Assembly (NCBI GenBank): GCA_037131735.1
Contig: JBAXQM010000008.1
Span: 1 to 64,000 of the forward strand
Source: CAIUPE01 sp037131735
GTDB taxonomy: Bacteria > Pseudomonadota > Alphaproteobacteria > Rhizobiales > Beijerinckiaceae
DNA: 64,000 nucleotides
Direction of reading: 5' to 3'
Part shown: positions 10,101 through 22,100 of the stretch, in pieces
Layout of the letters: the number at the start of each line of letters is the position of its first letter
Position numbering within the stretch: position 1 is the stretch's first letter
Translations under genes and position numbers: made by a program
The notes under the pieces: generated by a model
Database searches by the model: none
Told to the model about the DNA's origin: nothing
What the model saw: only the letters and a program-made list of their open reading frames with translations

Positions 10101-13100
10101 AACACGTCATTGCCATTATTGCCGATAAGCGTATCCGCACCCGCGCCGCCGACAAGCGAATTGTTGCCCGTGCCGCCGGTGATGACATTGTTCAGATCAT
10201 TACCGATACCGGTAAAATTACCCGAGCCGATCGTCGTGCCCCAGCCGCTCGACCCCCAAGTCGCCCCCTCCGTGTAAAGAGAGTTTGCGGAATCCAGATA
10301 ATTCAAATTGCTGATGATAAGACCAGCACCATATTGCGTACTGGACAGATCGATCGAGGTCAGTGTGGTGTTGACGGTGTTAAAATTACCATAGCCGCCA
10401 AAGTAGGGGTCATTTATCTGCGTTGTGGCGGAACGGATATAGTAAGTGTCATTATCCAAATTCCCGTCGAGCGTCATTGCGCTGCCGCCGCCATCGTCAA
10501 GCGTATCGGCACCACCCCACCCTTGGATATAGATGTTACTCGTCGTGGCAGAGCCGATGAAACGATCACTTATGCCATAGCCATTATTGTTACCCAGCGA
10601 GGAATTAGTGTGACTCAGCCAAATATATTCAAAACTGGTGAAATTCACGGTTGAGGAATTTGAGTTGAACGGTGATGTGGATGAGAAACCTTTCATCGTT
10701 CCCGTTTGGCCCGTCATGGTAACCGCTTCGATTCCATAAATCGCATTATTAACGCCGGACAAATTTAGCGTATCGCTCCCCAAGCCGCCATCAAGCGTGT
10801 CATTGCCACCCCAGCCGACACTGAAACTGTCATTCCCGGCACCGCCAATAATGGTATCGGCACCCGCGCCTCCCGAAACTGTTTGTGCGGCCGTTAAGGA
10901 TGACGCGTTAAAATTCAAGACGGCTGATGACCCGAACATCGAGATATTGTTGAAGCGATTAAGCGTATCTGTCTCGCTCGTGAACACTCCACCCGAGACA
11001 TTACCTAACCACGAGGTCGCGTTTGTAAACGTGATACTGACTGTTTGGCCCGTCTGCAGATAGCCATAATCAAGAATATTGTTCCCGCCACCGCCATCGA
11101 GAGTATCATTGCCGGTTCCGCCGCTGATCGTGTCATTGCCCGTTCCGCCCAGAATCGAGTCATCGCCCGCACCACCGCTGAAGGTTCCACCGGTATTATT
11201 TCCCACCAAAGTGTCGGCGAATTTTGTACCGACAATGCCTTGGAAATTGATGAGCGTATCCGTGTCGCTGACACCATTGACGGTTTGGCCGGTTGTGAAA
11301 TTTATCGTAGGCGCGTTGAGAGATAGCGAGATGCCCTGCGCCGAGACATTGTCGAGATAAGAATAATCAACGGCATTGCTGCCCGCACCGCCATCAAGCG
11401 TATCATTGCCGAGCCCGCCTGAAATCGTGTCATTACTGCCCATGCCATTGATGGAATTAGCAGCGCTGTCGCCGTAGAGAATGTCAACGCTCCCCGTCCC
11501 GGCGACATATTCAACATTAAAGATCTTGGCTTGTGACCAGGTCTGCACGCCGGTGCCGTTCCAGCCGGCGAATGAATTGGTGGCGAGATTCACAGACACG
11601 GCATAACTCGACAGTCGCGAGAAATCGGCTGTGTCTATGCCATCACCGCCATCAATCGTCTGATTATTGCCGTAACCGATTTGAAGGAGATCATTTCCCG
11701 CACCCGCATAGGCCGAGAAATAGTTGAAGAAAAGTGAGCTATTCCAAGAAAGCTGCGGATTCGTGATCGTATCATTGCCTGAGCCGGTAATGATGCCTTC
11801 GACATTGATCAACGTGTCGACATCTAAACTGCCAATAGACACCGTCGATGTGATCGGCAGCGTTGCGCTATTCAGATAATTAAGTGTGACCGAAAGATTA
11901 TTCGTGGCGTAGGAATAATCGGCAATATCGATGCCTGCGCCGCCGTCAAAATAATCATTGCCGCCATTGCCTCTAAAATAATTGGCGACATTGTCACCGA
12001 TGACCGTGTCATCGCCCGAACCGGTGATGATGCCTTCGATACTGATGACAGAATCGGAGAAACTGCCGCCGTCTGACTGCGTTCCAGACAGCGCTACCGT
12101 GCCGGTTGAAGCAATATTAAAAGTGATATTGTTATTCGCGGCCGAGTAATCAACAGTGTCAGCACCCGTACCGCCGTTAAGCGTGTTACTACCCGCACCA
12201 CCTAAGAGAAAATCATTACCCGCACCGCCGAAAAGAGTGTTGGTGAAACGATCGCCGATAAGCGTGTCATTGCCCGTGCTGCCGACAAGGCCTTCGATAT
12301 TGATGAGACGATCAGTTTCAGTCGTTATGGTCGTTGTGACGCTGCCATTCACACTCACACTTGTGACCGTAGCGAGCGACGCTGTTGTGCCATTCAGCGT
12401 GACACTGACACCCGAATTTGCGGACGTTAAATAGGCATAAGAGACGATATCAAGAGCGGCATTATCGGCTTGGCCCGAACCATTGCCCTCCATCGTATCA
12501 TTGCCGTCGCCGCCAATGATCGTGTCGCTGCCCAATCCGCCAAGCAAGAAATCATTGCCGGTGCCTGATGTGGTTGTGCCGCCCGAGATCGAGTCATTAC
12601 CCGCCAAGCCATTGAGCGAGTTATTCATCCCGTCGCCGGTGATCGTATCGGCGAATTGGGAGCCGATGATGTTCTCGATATTGACGAGCGTATCGACATC
12701 AACACCAGCAGAGACTGTAGCCGTTCCCCCATTGCCGCTCAGCAGCGCATTGATACCGAGCGACAGCGTATTGCCATTGCCGACATAGGAATAATCGACC
12801 CAGTCAATACCTGAATTACCCGAAGCCGCATTGCCGCCATCAAGCGTGTCGAGACCGAGCCCGCCGATGAGCGTATCAGCGCCATCACCACCTTGCAGCG
12901 AATTGGTGTTTGCATCACCCACGAGACAGTCGGCATATTTGGTACCGATCACATTCTCGATATTCGCAAGCCGATCCTCATCCGAACCCGCTTTGGCCAC
13001 GACAGAAATGCTCGCGGTACCATTCAGCGCTACCGTGATCCCTGATGTGTAATCGGTATTGCTGTTGATATAGGAATAATCCGCCGTATCGCGACCAAAG

Positions 13101-16100
13101 CCACCATCAAGCGTATCATTACCAATACCGCCCGAAAGCGTGTCACCGGCCACGCCTCCATAGAGTGAATCATTGCCCACGCCGCCTGTGAGGGAGTTAC
13201 CAAAATCGGCGGTCTGCACGGTTGAAGAGGCAAAATAAATAGTCTGGCCCGTATTGGCGACGGAAGGATAGCGACTATTGACGTCGCTCGTACCCAACGC
13301 TAAGACCCAGAACGTTCCCCCATTAGTGGAAAGCGAATTGGCAGCGACGGAAATGGAATACCAATCATTACCCAAACTCGTGATGATTGTGTCTGACGGA
13401 TTGATGCCTGTTGAATTCCCGATTTTCCCGGTGGCCAGGTTGAAATTGACGAATATCGCAGTGTTAAGATACGCGCCCGTAACCTGGATCCAGGGGTTAT
13501 TCAGATCGGCGGCTTTAACAACAAAAGTCTGCGCCTGCCAGGCGCCAACCGGCGTTGATTGGACGTAGAAAACCCCATGGGCAACGGATCCCCCGGTCTG
13601 TGTCAGAACTCCCACCGTGCTCCCAAGTCCGCTCCATGTCCCGGCAAGTCCAGCAATGCTCGACACGGGCGTTGAAACGAACGTCGCGGCCGAACCAGCC
13701 ACCGTCCAATTCGTGACAGTGGGGAACATTGTTGAATAGCTCGACGCGGTCGAACCGCCCACAATCGTATCATTACCCGCGCCGCCATCGAGCGTATCGC
13801 TATTGGAGCCGCCTGTAATAATATTATCGAGCTCATTCCCCGTTCCGGAGAAGGTCGATGAGCCGGTATAAGTCAGGTTTTCAATAAAGTTATTTGCGCT
13901 GCCACCATTTGCAGTATCGATACTGCCAAGCACAATATTTGTGGCCGTCGTCTGAATTGTATCAATGCCGCCATTGACGGTTTCGACAATCGTATCATTT
14001 CCGCTTGAGGTGATATAAATATCATTGCCATCACCGCCGCGCAGCGTATCAGCACCGCCCCCATCAATGATGGTGTCAGCATTTATGCTGCCCCAGATCG
14101 AGTCATTGCCTGAACCACCCACCAGCGAATTGATCGCGCCAAGCGAACCGTCAATCGTGTTGTTACCCGCACCACCGCTGAGTGTGTTGCTACCCCTGCC
14201 GCCGATGATCCAATCATCGCCTGCGCCACCCGTCAGCGAATTGAGCGAATTGATCGCGCCACGCGAACCGTCAATCGTGTTGTTACCCGCGCCACCGTTT
14301 ATTGTGTTGTTGGCAGCACCACCGATAATCGAGTCATTGCCTGCGCCACCCACCAGCGAGTTGGTCGCGCCAAGCGAGCCATCAATCGTGTTATTGCCCG
14401 CGCCGCCATTGAGCGTGTTGTTGAAAGCGCCGCCAATAATCAAGTCATTGCCCGCGCCCGTCACAATCGTGTCTAATGCACCGAGCGAGCCGTCGATTGT
14501 AACGCCGGCACCGGTCGTCGTCATACCTGAAAGATTAACGGTGTTGAGGCCATAGCCAAGCTTAACGGCCTCAATATTTTGCAAACTATCAACGTCTGAA
14601 CCGACCGCCGCCGTCGCGCTCCACGATGTGTCATTCGTGCGCGTAAGCGTGAACGTATTTGCCGTAGACGTTAGATAGGAATAATCGGCAATATCATTGC
14701 CTGTGCCACCTTGCAGCGTGTCATTGCCGAGACCGCCCGCAAGCGTATCGCCATTCACGCCGCCGAGGATCGAGTCAGCGCCAGCGCCGCCACGGATCGA
14801 ATCCGTGCCCGCTTGCGAGCCATCCACTGTAAGACCATAGGCGGTGGATGTGAGCGCCGATAAATCAACAATGTTATCGCCTGTGCCCAGCCGGATGGTC
14901 TCGATATTGACGAGACGATCGATGTCGGTTCCGCTCAAGCCCACAGCGAGCGAAAAGGCGTTGGACAACCCGACAACAGCTGTTTGGCTTGACGCGACAG
15001 CGACAAGTCTCGCGCCGGGTGCGTAGCTATAATCGACAAGATCGCTATTCATGCCCCCGTCAAGCGTATCATTGCCGGCGCCGCCCACAAGCGTGTCATT
15101 GCCGAGGAAGCCGAAGAGCGAGTCATTGCCCGCGCCGCCATTGAGCGAGTCACTGGTGTCGCCCATAACGGCACCACCCCAAAGCAAGATCGTTTGCGGC
15201 GTGCTTGCATTATAAGAGGGATTACGGCTGTTAGTATTTCCCGACAGCATACCGAGATAGACTGACAAACTGCCATTGGCAGTGCCCGATCCCGTCAATG
15301 AAATCGACCACCAATCATTACCGGCATCATTGATCGCATAATCGGCCTGCTGAAGGCCGCTAAGGGCAAAGCCTGTAGATCCGTCTTTGAGATTAATGTT
15401 AACCCAATTCGGAGAACCAATCCCGCTGGTAGGACTAAAAAGCAACTGGACCCAGGTATCACCACCGGTCTTCTTGACGTGAAATGTTTCCTGATAGGTC
15501 ACGCCCGCTGTGGCCGTAAAAGCCGTCCCAATATTATGCGCATTACTACCAAAGTCAGTTAACTGATAAACATTAGTCGGGTTGGATCCGGCAATCGTTG
15601 GACCGAGCTGAGTGGTTGGCGTTGCCGTAGAAAAATTTCTGGTCCAACTTGACGTATCAAAGGCATTGAAAACGGATGCGATAAGATTTGGATTATTTGA
15701 CGCGCCCATAAGCGTGTCATTGCCGCTACCGCCAATGAGCGTATCACTGCCGCCGATGCCGCCCGAGAGCGATAGATCACTCGTGGCGTTGTTTAAGTCC
15801 AGCAGATCATTATTGTTCGTACCGATCACGGCTTCACTATTGAGAAGCGTATCGATTTCAACCGTCGTTGCCCCATTGATAACGGTGACAGAGAAGGTTG
15901 TACCCGAGGCGGACGCGACAAGTCTGCTGCTGGTCGCGTTCAGATAGGAATAGTCAACAGTATCGAATCCGGTACCCCCATCGAGCGTATCATTGCCGAC
16001 GCCACTCGTTGTTGTACCCGACCCGTTCAAAAGGAGATCATCGCCCTCGCCACCGCCGAGATAATTGGCTCTTATGCTTCCAGTCAGCGTATCATTACCC

Positions 16101-19100
16101 GCGCCGCCCATAAGGCCATTGATATTGACAAGCCGATCAATGTCGCCCGTCGCGCTGTTAATGGTAAAGCTTTGCGTCGCGGCCGTTGTTAGTGTGAGCG
16201 CGATGCCATTTGTAAGATAAGAATAACTCGCGACATCCACACCGCTTGACGCTGAAACACCATCAATCGTGTCACTGCCCGCGCCGCCCGCGAGTGTATC
16301 GCTTCCGGTGCTAGCATAGACGCTGTCATTCCCGCTTCCGCCGATTATCGAATTATTGCCGCCAAGACCATTGAGGGTAAAGGCATCGGTTGCGGCCAAC
16401 GCATTGATCGTATCATTGCCCGCCGTGCCGTTGATGATCTGGATATTGGTGAATGTATCGGTTTCGATCGATGTCGTCGTGCCGATGATCGACGTTACAT
16501 TGGCTGTGTAGGTCGTGTTCGTTGCCGCCGAAAGCGTAATATTGACGCTGTTCGCATAACCATAATCAAGCGTATTGATGCCGAGGCCGCCATCAATCGT
16601 ATCATTGCCGAGGCCGCCGATAATCGTATCATCACCGCCGTCGCCCGTGAGCGTGTCATTGCCACTAAAGCCATCAAGGCAATCATTGTTAGAACCGCCG
16701 GCGATACTGTTATTGTCGCCTGAGCCGACTGCTGTGAATGCACCGGTGCCCAGATAGGCGATATTGCGAATGCCGATGCTCGTCTGGAGATTAACGGAAT
16801 TAAGTACCGTATTCGCCGTATTGTTGCCGAATGAGGCAGCGCCTTGCAAATCGACAGTCAGCTGATCACCCTGATGTAACACATAAAATGTGTTGTTGCC
16901 GCCGCCATAGGCAATCAGCGTATCGGCACCACCAACGCCATCATAGCTTTGCAAGGAACCATCGACATTGAATGCGATTTTGCCGCCGGAAATGGTGTTA
17001 TTGCCGTACCATCCGAGGAGATAATCTTGCCCTTGACCACCGATCAGATAATGCGAATTCGCGCTCGTAACAGCATCGGTATTCTTACCGGCGGTAATCG
17101 TATTTCCCGTATTATCGCCAATACCGGTAAAATCACCGGTGCCAACATATTGCAGAGCCCATTTCGTGTCTGGCGATGCAACGGCTTTGAGCATCGCCCC
17201 GACAGTGCCCGCCGTTGTATCATTGAGATTGATCGTCTGGAACGCATTGGTCTGCAGCGTGTTGATGCCACCCGAGTCGAAAATCGAGTCATTGGCGGAA
17301 TTCGAGAGATAGGTGTCATTACCGGCGCCACCCGCCATCGAATTATTGCCACCGCCGCCAAAGAAATAATTATTCCCGCTTGTCGCATAAAGCGTGTCAT
17401 TGCCGGCGCCGCCGATGAGCGTGTTATTGCCATCACCGGCGGCAATCGACATATGGCGCGTCGCATCGGTAATCGCACTCAGATTAATCGAGTCATTGTT
17501 TTTGCTGCCAATGATCGCTTCTATATTGGCGAGCGTATCGATATCGCCAACGCTTACAGATCCATTAAACGTGCCATCACTATTAACCGTAACGGTTACG
17601 CCGGATGATCCCGCATTGAGATATTCATAACTGACCTGATCAAAGCCAATGCCGCCATTGATTGTGTCATTCCCGCTGCCGCCGGAGAAACTATCATTAC
17701 CCCCGCCACCCAAAAGCGAGTCGGCGCCTGAACCGGTCGCAATCGAATTTGACCCGGCTTGCGAGCCATCAACCGTGACCGCATAAGTGATGCCGGAGAG
17801 ATTGACGATATTGGTACCCTTGCCAAGCGTAATGGCTTCAAAATTCGAGAGCGTATCCTGATCCGTTGTGCCCAGCACACTGGCCAACCACGTGGTTGAT
17901 GAACCGGTGATCGAAAGCGTCTTGCCGACAACATAAGTAAAATCGACCATATCCGACGAGCCGACCGCATTGCCGCCGCCATCAAGCACATCCGCGCCCG
18001 CGTCACCCGAAAGCGTATCATTGCCATCGCCGCCAAAAATCGAATTGTCTTTGCTATCGCCAAAGATCCGATCATTCCGGACGGACCCAATAATATTCTC
18101 GATATTTTTTAGCGTATCTTGATCGCCGCTCACACCACTCACAACCGCCGCCGTGGTCGTGTTCAACTGAACCGTGATGCCATTCGTGCCCGATGTGATG
18201 TAGGAATAATCGGCTGTGTCACTCCCGTCACCGCCATCGATACTATCATTACCCTCGCGACCCATAAGCAGGTTGGCATTGCCGTCACCAATGAACGTAT
18301 CGGCGCCCTTACCGCCTATAACATTCTCGATATTGTAAATCTTGTCGGTGCGGTTTGATGTGCCCGTTAAAACGGCCGTACCTGCCGCCGATCCGTTGAG
18401 TTTAACGGATACGCGGGTGGTACTACTTCCATTCGCCAACGCGGAATAATCAAGCGTGTCACTCTCATCTTTACCATCAATCGTGAGGTTGCGGCTTCCT
18501 TCATTGAGCCGAAAAATATCCTTACCCGATGTGCCGGTGATGTTTTCAATATTGAGTAGCGAAACCGAACTGAATAATGCGCCCGCAGACTTGAGAATAT
18601 TAACAAGCCAATTGCCACTCGCATCTTGCGTAGCGTCAATACGATTGGCCTGAGTGAGGTCGACACCCGTTGATGTCGTAGTTCCCACGAGCGAGAAATC
18701 AACCAGGTCTCGTGTGCCCGTTGTTCCCGTACCGCTGACACCTTCCCCGTCGATCGTGTCATTACCCCCGGTATAGAGGAATGTATCATTGCCACCGGCG
18801 CCCGAAAGCAAATCATCCCCTGTACCGCCGGCAATAAGATTATCGAGTGCATTACCTGTGCCGGTGAAAGCCGTCGCGAGATAATTATTGTTATAGTCGC
18901 GATGATAGAGCTGTTCGACATTAACGCCATTGGTCGCGAGGTTGAAATTCCCGGTCGCATAGATGGTGTCGTTACCAGCCGATGCGCTCTCTAAGACAGA
19001 ATCTGCGCCACTATCAACGTAATAAAGATCATCCCCAATACCGCCCGCGAGCGTATCACTGCCCTTACCGCTCTTGAATGTGTCATTGCCAGCATTACCA

Positions 19101-22100
19101 GCGAGAGACATATTGACCGTCGAGTCCGTGACATTGGTCATGTCGAAGATATCGTTACCGCTACCGCCAATAATCGCTTCGATATTGAGTAGCGTTTCGG
19201 TTCCTATACCGGCAGCAATCGGTACGGAAACGGTAATAGTCTTTGAATCAGTCGCGGTGAAATTCAGATTGATCGTTTCTGAGCTAAATCCCGCCGTATC
19301 GAACCCGTCGCCGCCGTCAATACTGTCAGCGCCTCGACCACCGACTAAAGAGTCATTACCACTACCACCCACCAGCGTATCGTTGAGCGTGCCGCCGAGG
19401 AGTGTATCATCGCCAGAATTGCCAGAAAGCTGAACCGCGGCCGTTGATACAGAGGCATCGATAAAATCATTGCCCGAACCGGTCGTGATTGTATCGGCAC
19501 CACCACCACTGGTGAGCGTAAGATCACCTTTCGCGCCCCCGAGATCGACCGAGTCACCATTTGCTGTCAGCTTGATTGATTCAACATTGATCAATTGATC
19601 AGTGCCGACCCAGGTGCCCGATGAGAGATTTCTTACTTGAAATTTATTTGTATCAGCATCGAGCAGCGTGAGCGTTACGTTTTGACCGCCCGGCGTGAAG
19701 GCATAATCAACCCAGTCACTACCTTCGCCACCGTCAATCGAGTCATTACCTCTTCCGCCTCTGAAACTATCATTACCCAAATTGCCAAAAAGCGTCAGAT
19801 TTCCTGTTGCATTACGCATATCCATAACGTCATTGCCGGACGAGCCGACAAAGATTTCAATATTCGAAATTGTATCCCGACCGGTATCACCACCATAAGC
19901 CGTTGCTGCAAATGCTGTCGCACCACTTGAGGTAATTACAACGCTGCCTGACGTGTTGTTCAAATATGAATAATCGATGATGTCTTGGAGCGCTGCCCCC
20001 CCGATAATCGTATCATTACCGGCCCCGCCTGAGAGGTTTACGGCCTGAGTTGATATCGATGCCGACGCATCAATGAGATCATTGCCAGAGCCGGATAGAA
20101 TTGTATCAGCACCGCCCTGTCCAATCAGTGTCAGATTTGATGTGGCATCCCCGAGGCTGACGTAATCGGCATTCTTGGTCAGTGTCAGCTTTTCGATATT
20201 GACGAGAGAATCGGTTCCGAAAGTCGGATTTGCCGCAAAGCCTTGCAGCGTAAAGCTCGTCCCGCTTCCGGCTATTGTAACGCGCTCATCATTGGCGCCG
20301 GTATCGGAATAATCGACCGAATCTGAAGTGCCGTTACCGCCATCAAGATAATCATCCCCGGTGCCGCCCTTTAGCGTGTCATTACCCTCGCCGCCATAAA
20401 GAGAGTCATCTCCTGAATTACCGAAAAGACTATCGCTGCCGTCGCCGCCATTTAATCTGTTTTTCTGGGAGTCGCCGCTCAGCGTATCGTCGCCATAAGA
20501 GCCGATGAGATGCTCGATATTATAGATCTTCAAGCCATCAGCGTCGCCCCGTTGACCTCTGTTGCGGTCAAGGTCTACCGAAATACCGACCGATGAATTC
20601 TCAAGCGCGCCATTCGGATCATTCGCAAAGCTTAGACGTTGACTGAAATCCGCGAGGTCATCGTCACCGACGCCACCGTCGATATAATCGCCACCGCCAC
20701 TCCCGAAAAATGTATCATTGCCGTTCCCGCCAAACAGCGAATTCGCAGCGTTATCGCCAATGATGCAATCATTGCCACCCGATCCCAAAATATTTTCAAT
20801 ATTTTGAAGAACATCGATCTCACCATTGCCGATGGTCGATGTAATGGCGGTTGCTCCGGCAACGCGTAACACATAGGTACCGACCGAATTGAGATAGGTG
20901 TAATGAGCAATATTGTCACCCGCGCCACCATCAAGCGTATCATTGCCCGTTCCGCCCGAAAGACAATCAGCCCCTAGCCCGCCTGAGAGAGAATCATCGC
21001 CGTCATTGCCACTGAGCGTATCGGCACCATCGCCGCCTTGAAGACTATTGGCGTTTGAATCGCCGCTAATACGATCATCATTCTTTGTACCGATGACATT
21101 TTCAACATTGACGACTTTGTCCTTGATGTCGGCGTTCAGGGACAAATTCGCAATTGTCGATCCTTTAAGCGTAAGCTCAAGCCCACCAACTCCATTGTAG
21201 CTTGAGTAATCGATCGTATCGCTATCACCCGTGCCACCGTCGAGCGTATCATTGCCCCCACTCATAATGAGAAGATCATTCCCACCACTACCTGAGACAA
21301 TGTTGTCGCCATTGTCACCGGTCAGTGTGTCATCATGAGTGGAGCCCCCAATATTTTTGAAGTTGCTAAATTGGTTGCCCTTCGAATCCTGACCCGCTGC
21401 AAGAGAGACAGATACGCTTACTGACGATTGACTATAATCGAGCCTATTATCTCCCCCACCGCCAACGAGAGTAGAATTGGATGTGCCCCCAGCATCAATG
21501 GTGTCATTGCCGTCTCCGCCAAAAATGGACGATCCAGAGACCCCGGCAATCAAGAGGTCCGATTGCGCAGTGCCGATGACGGCTTCGATATTGATCAGTC
21601 GATCACCCGCAGCATCGCCGCCACTGCCGGTCCCATTGATCAAATCAACTGTTACACCTGTCGATGACGCTGAATAATCGGCAAGATCAAAGGAACCATC
21701 GGTACCATCAAGCGTATCAGCGCCCGCGCTGCCCACCAATGTATTGCGGCCAGCGCCACCGACGAGGGAGTCATCGCCCTTTCCGCCTGACAATAAATTG
21801 TCATCGGAATTGCCAATCAACGTGTCATTATAATCGGAGCCGATAACATCTTCGATATTGATATAAGTATCACCGCGCGCAAAGCCCTTCGCGCCCGTAC
21901 CCGTGGCAAGATTAACCGAAACGGCATCACTCGATAAATCATAGACAACGCGGTCACGGCCGTCACCACCGTCAATACAATCAGCGCCCGCTGCGCCATG
22001 AACCGTATCATTGCCGTCGCCCGCATTGACAATATTGCCGGTCGGATCCCGCGAGAGGCTGACCATCAATTTACCGGTATTCGGATCAAGCCCAATCTGT

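Noticed and set aside
10022..10654. Long open frames (up to 219 codons) on the plus strand opposite the RTX gene, including 10022-10654, 14025-14555 and 16949-17608
   Set aside because: They mirror the repeat pattern of the RTX gene, are low-complexity (Ile/Ala/Arg or Ser/Pro periodic), and lack ribosome-binding sites. They arise from the biased codons of the true frame.
7500..22000. Regularly spaced short repeats that could look like a CRISPR array
   Set aside because: The repeats vary in sequence and length, keep the reading frame, and encode RTX nonapeptides. There are no constant direct repeats with unique spacers and no cas genes.
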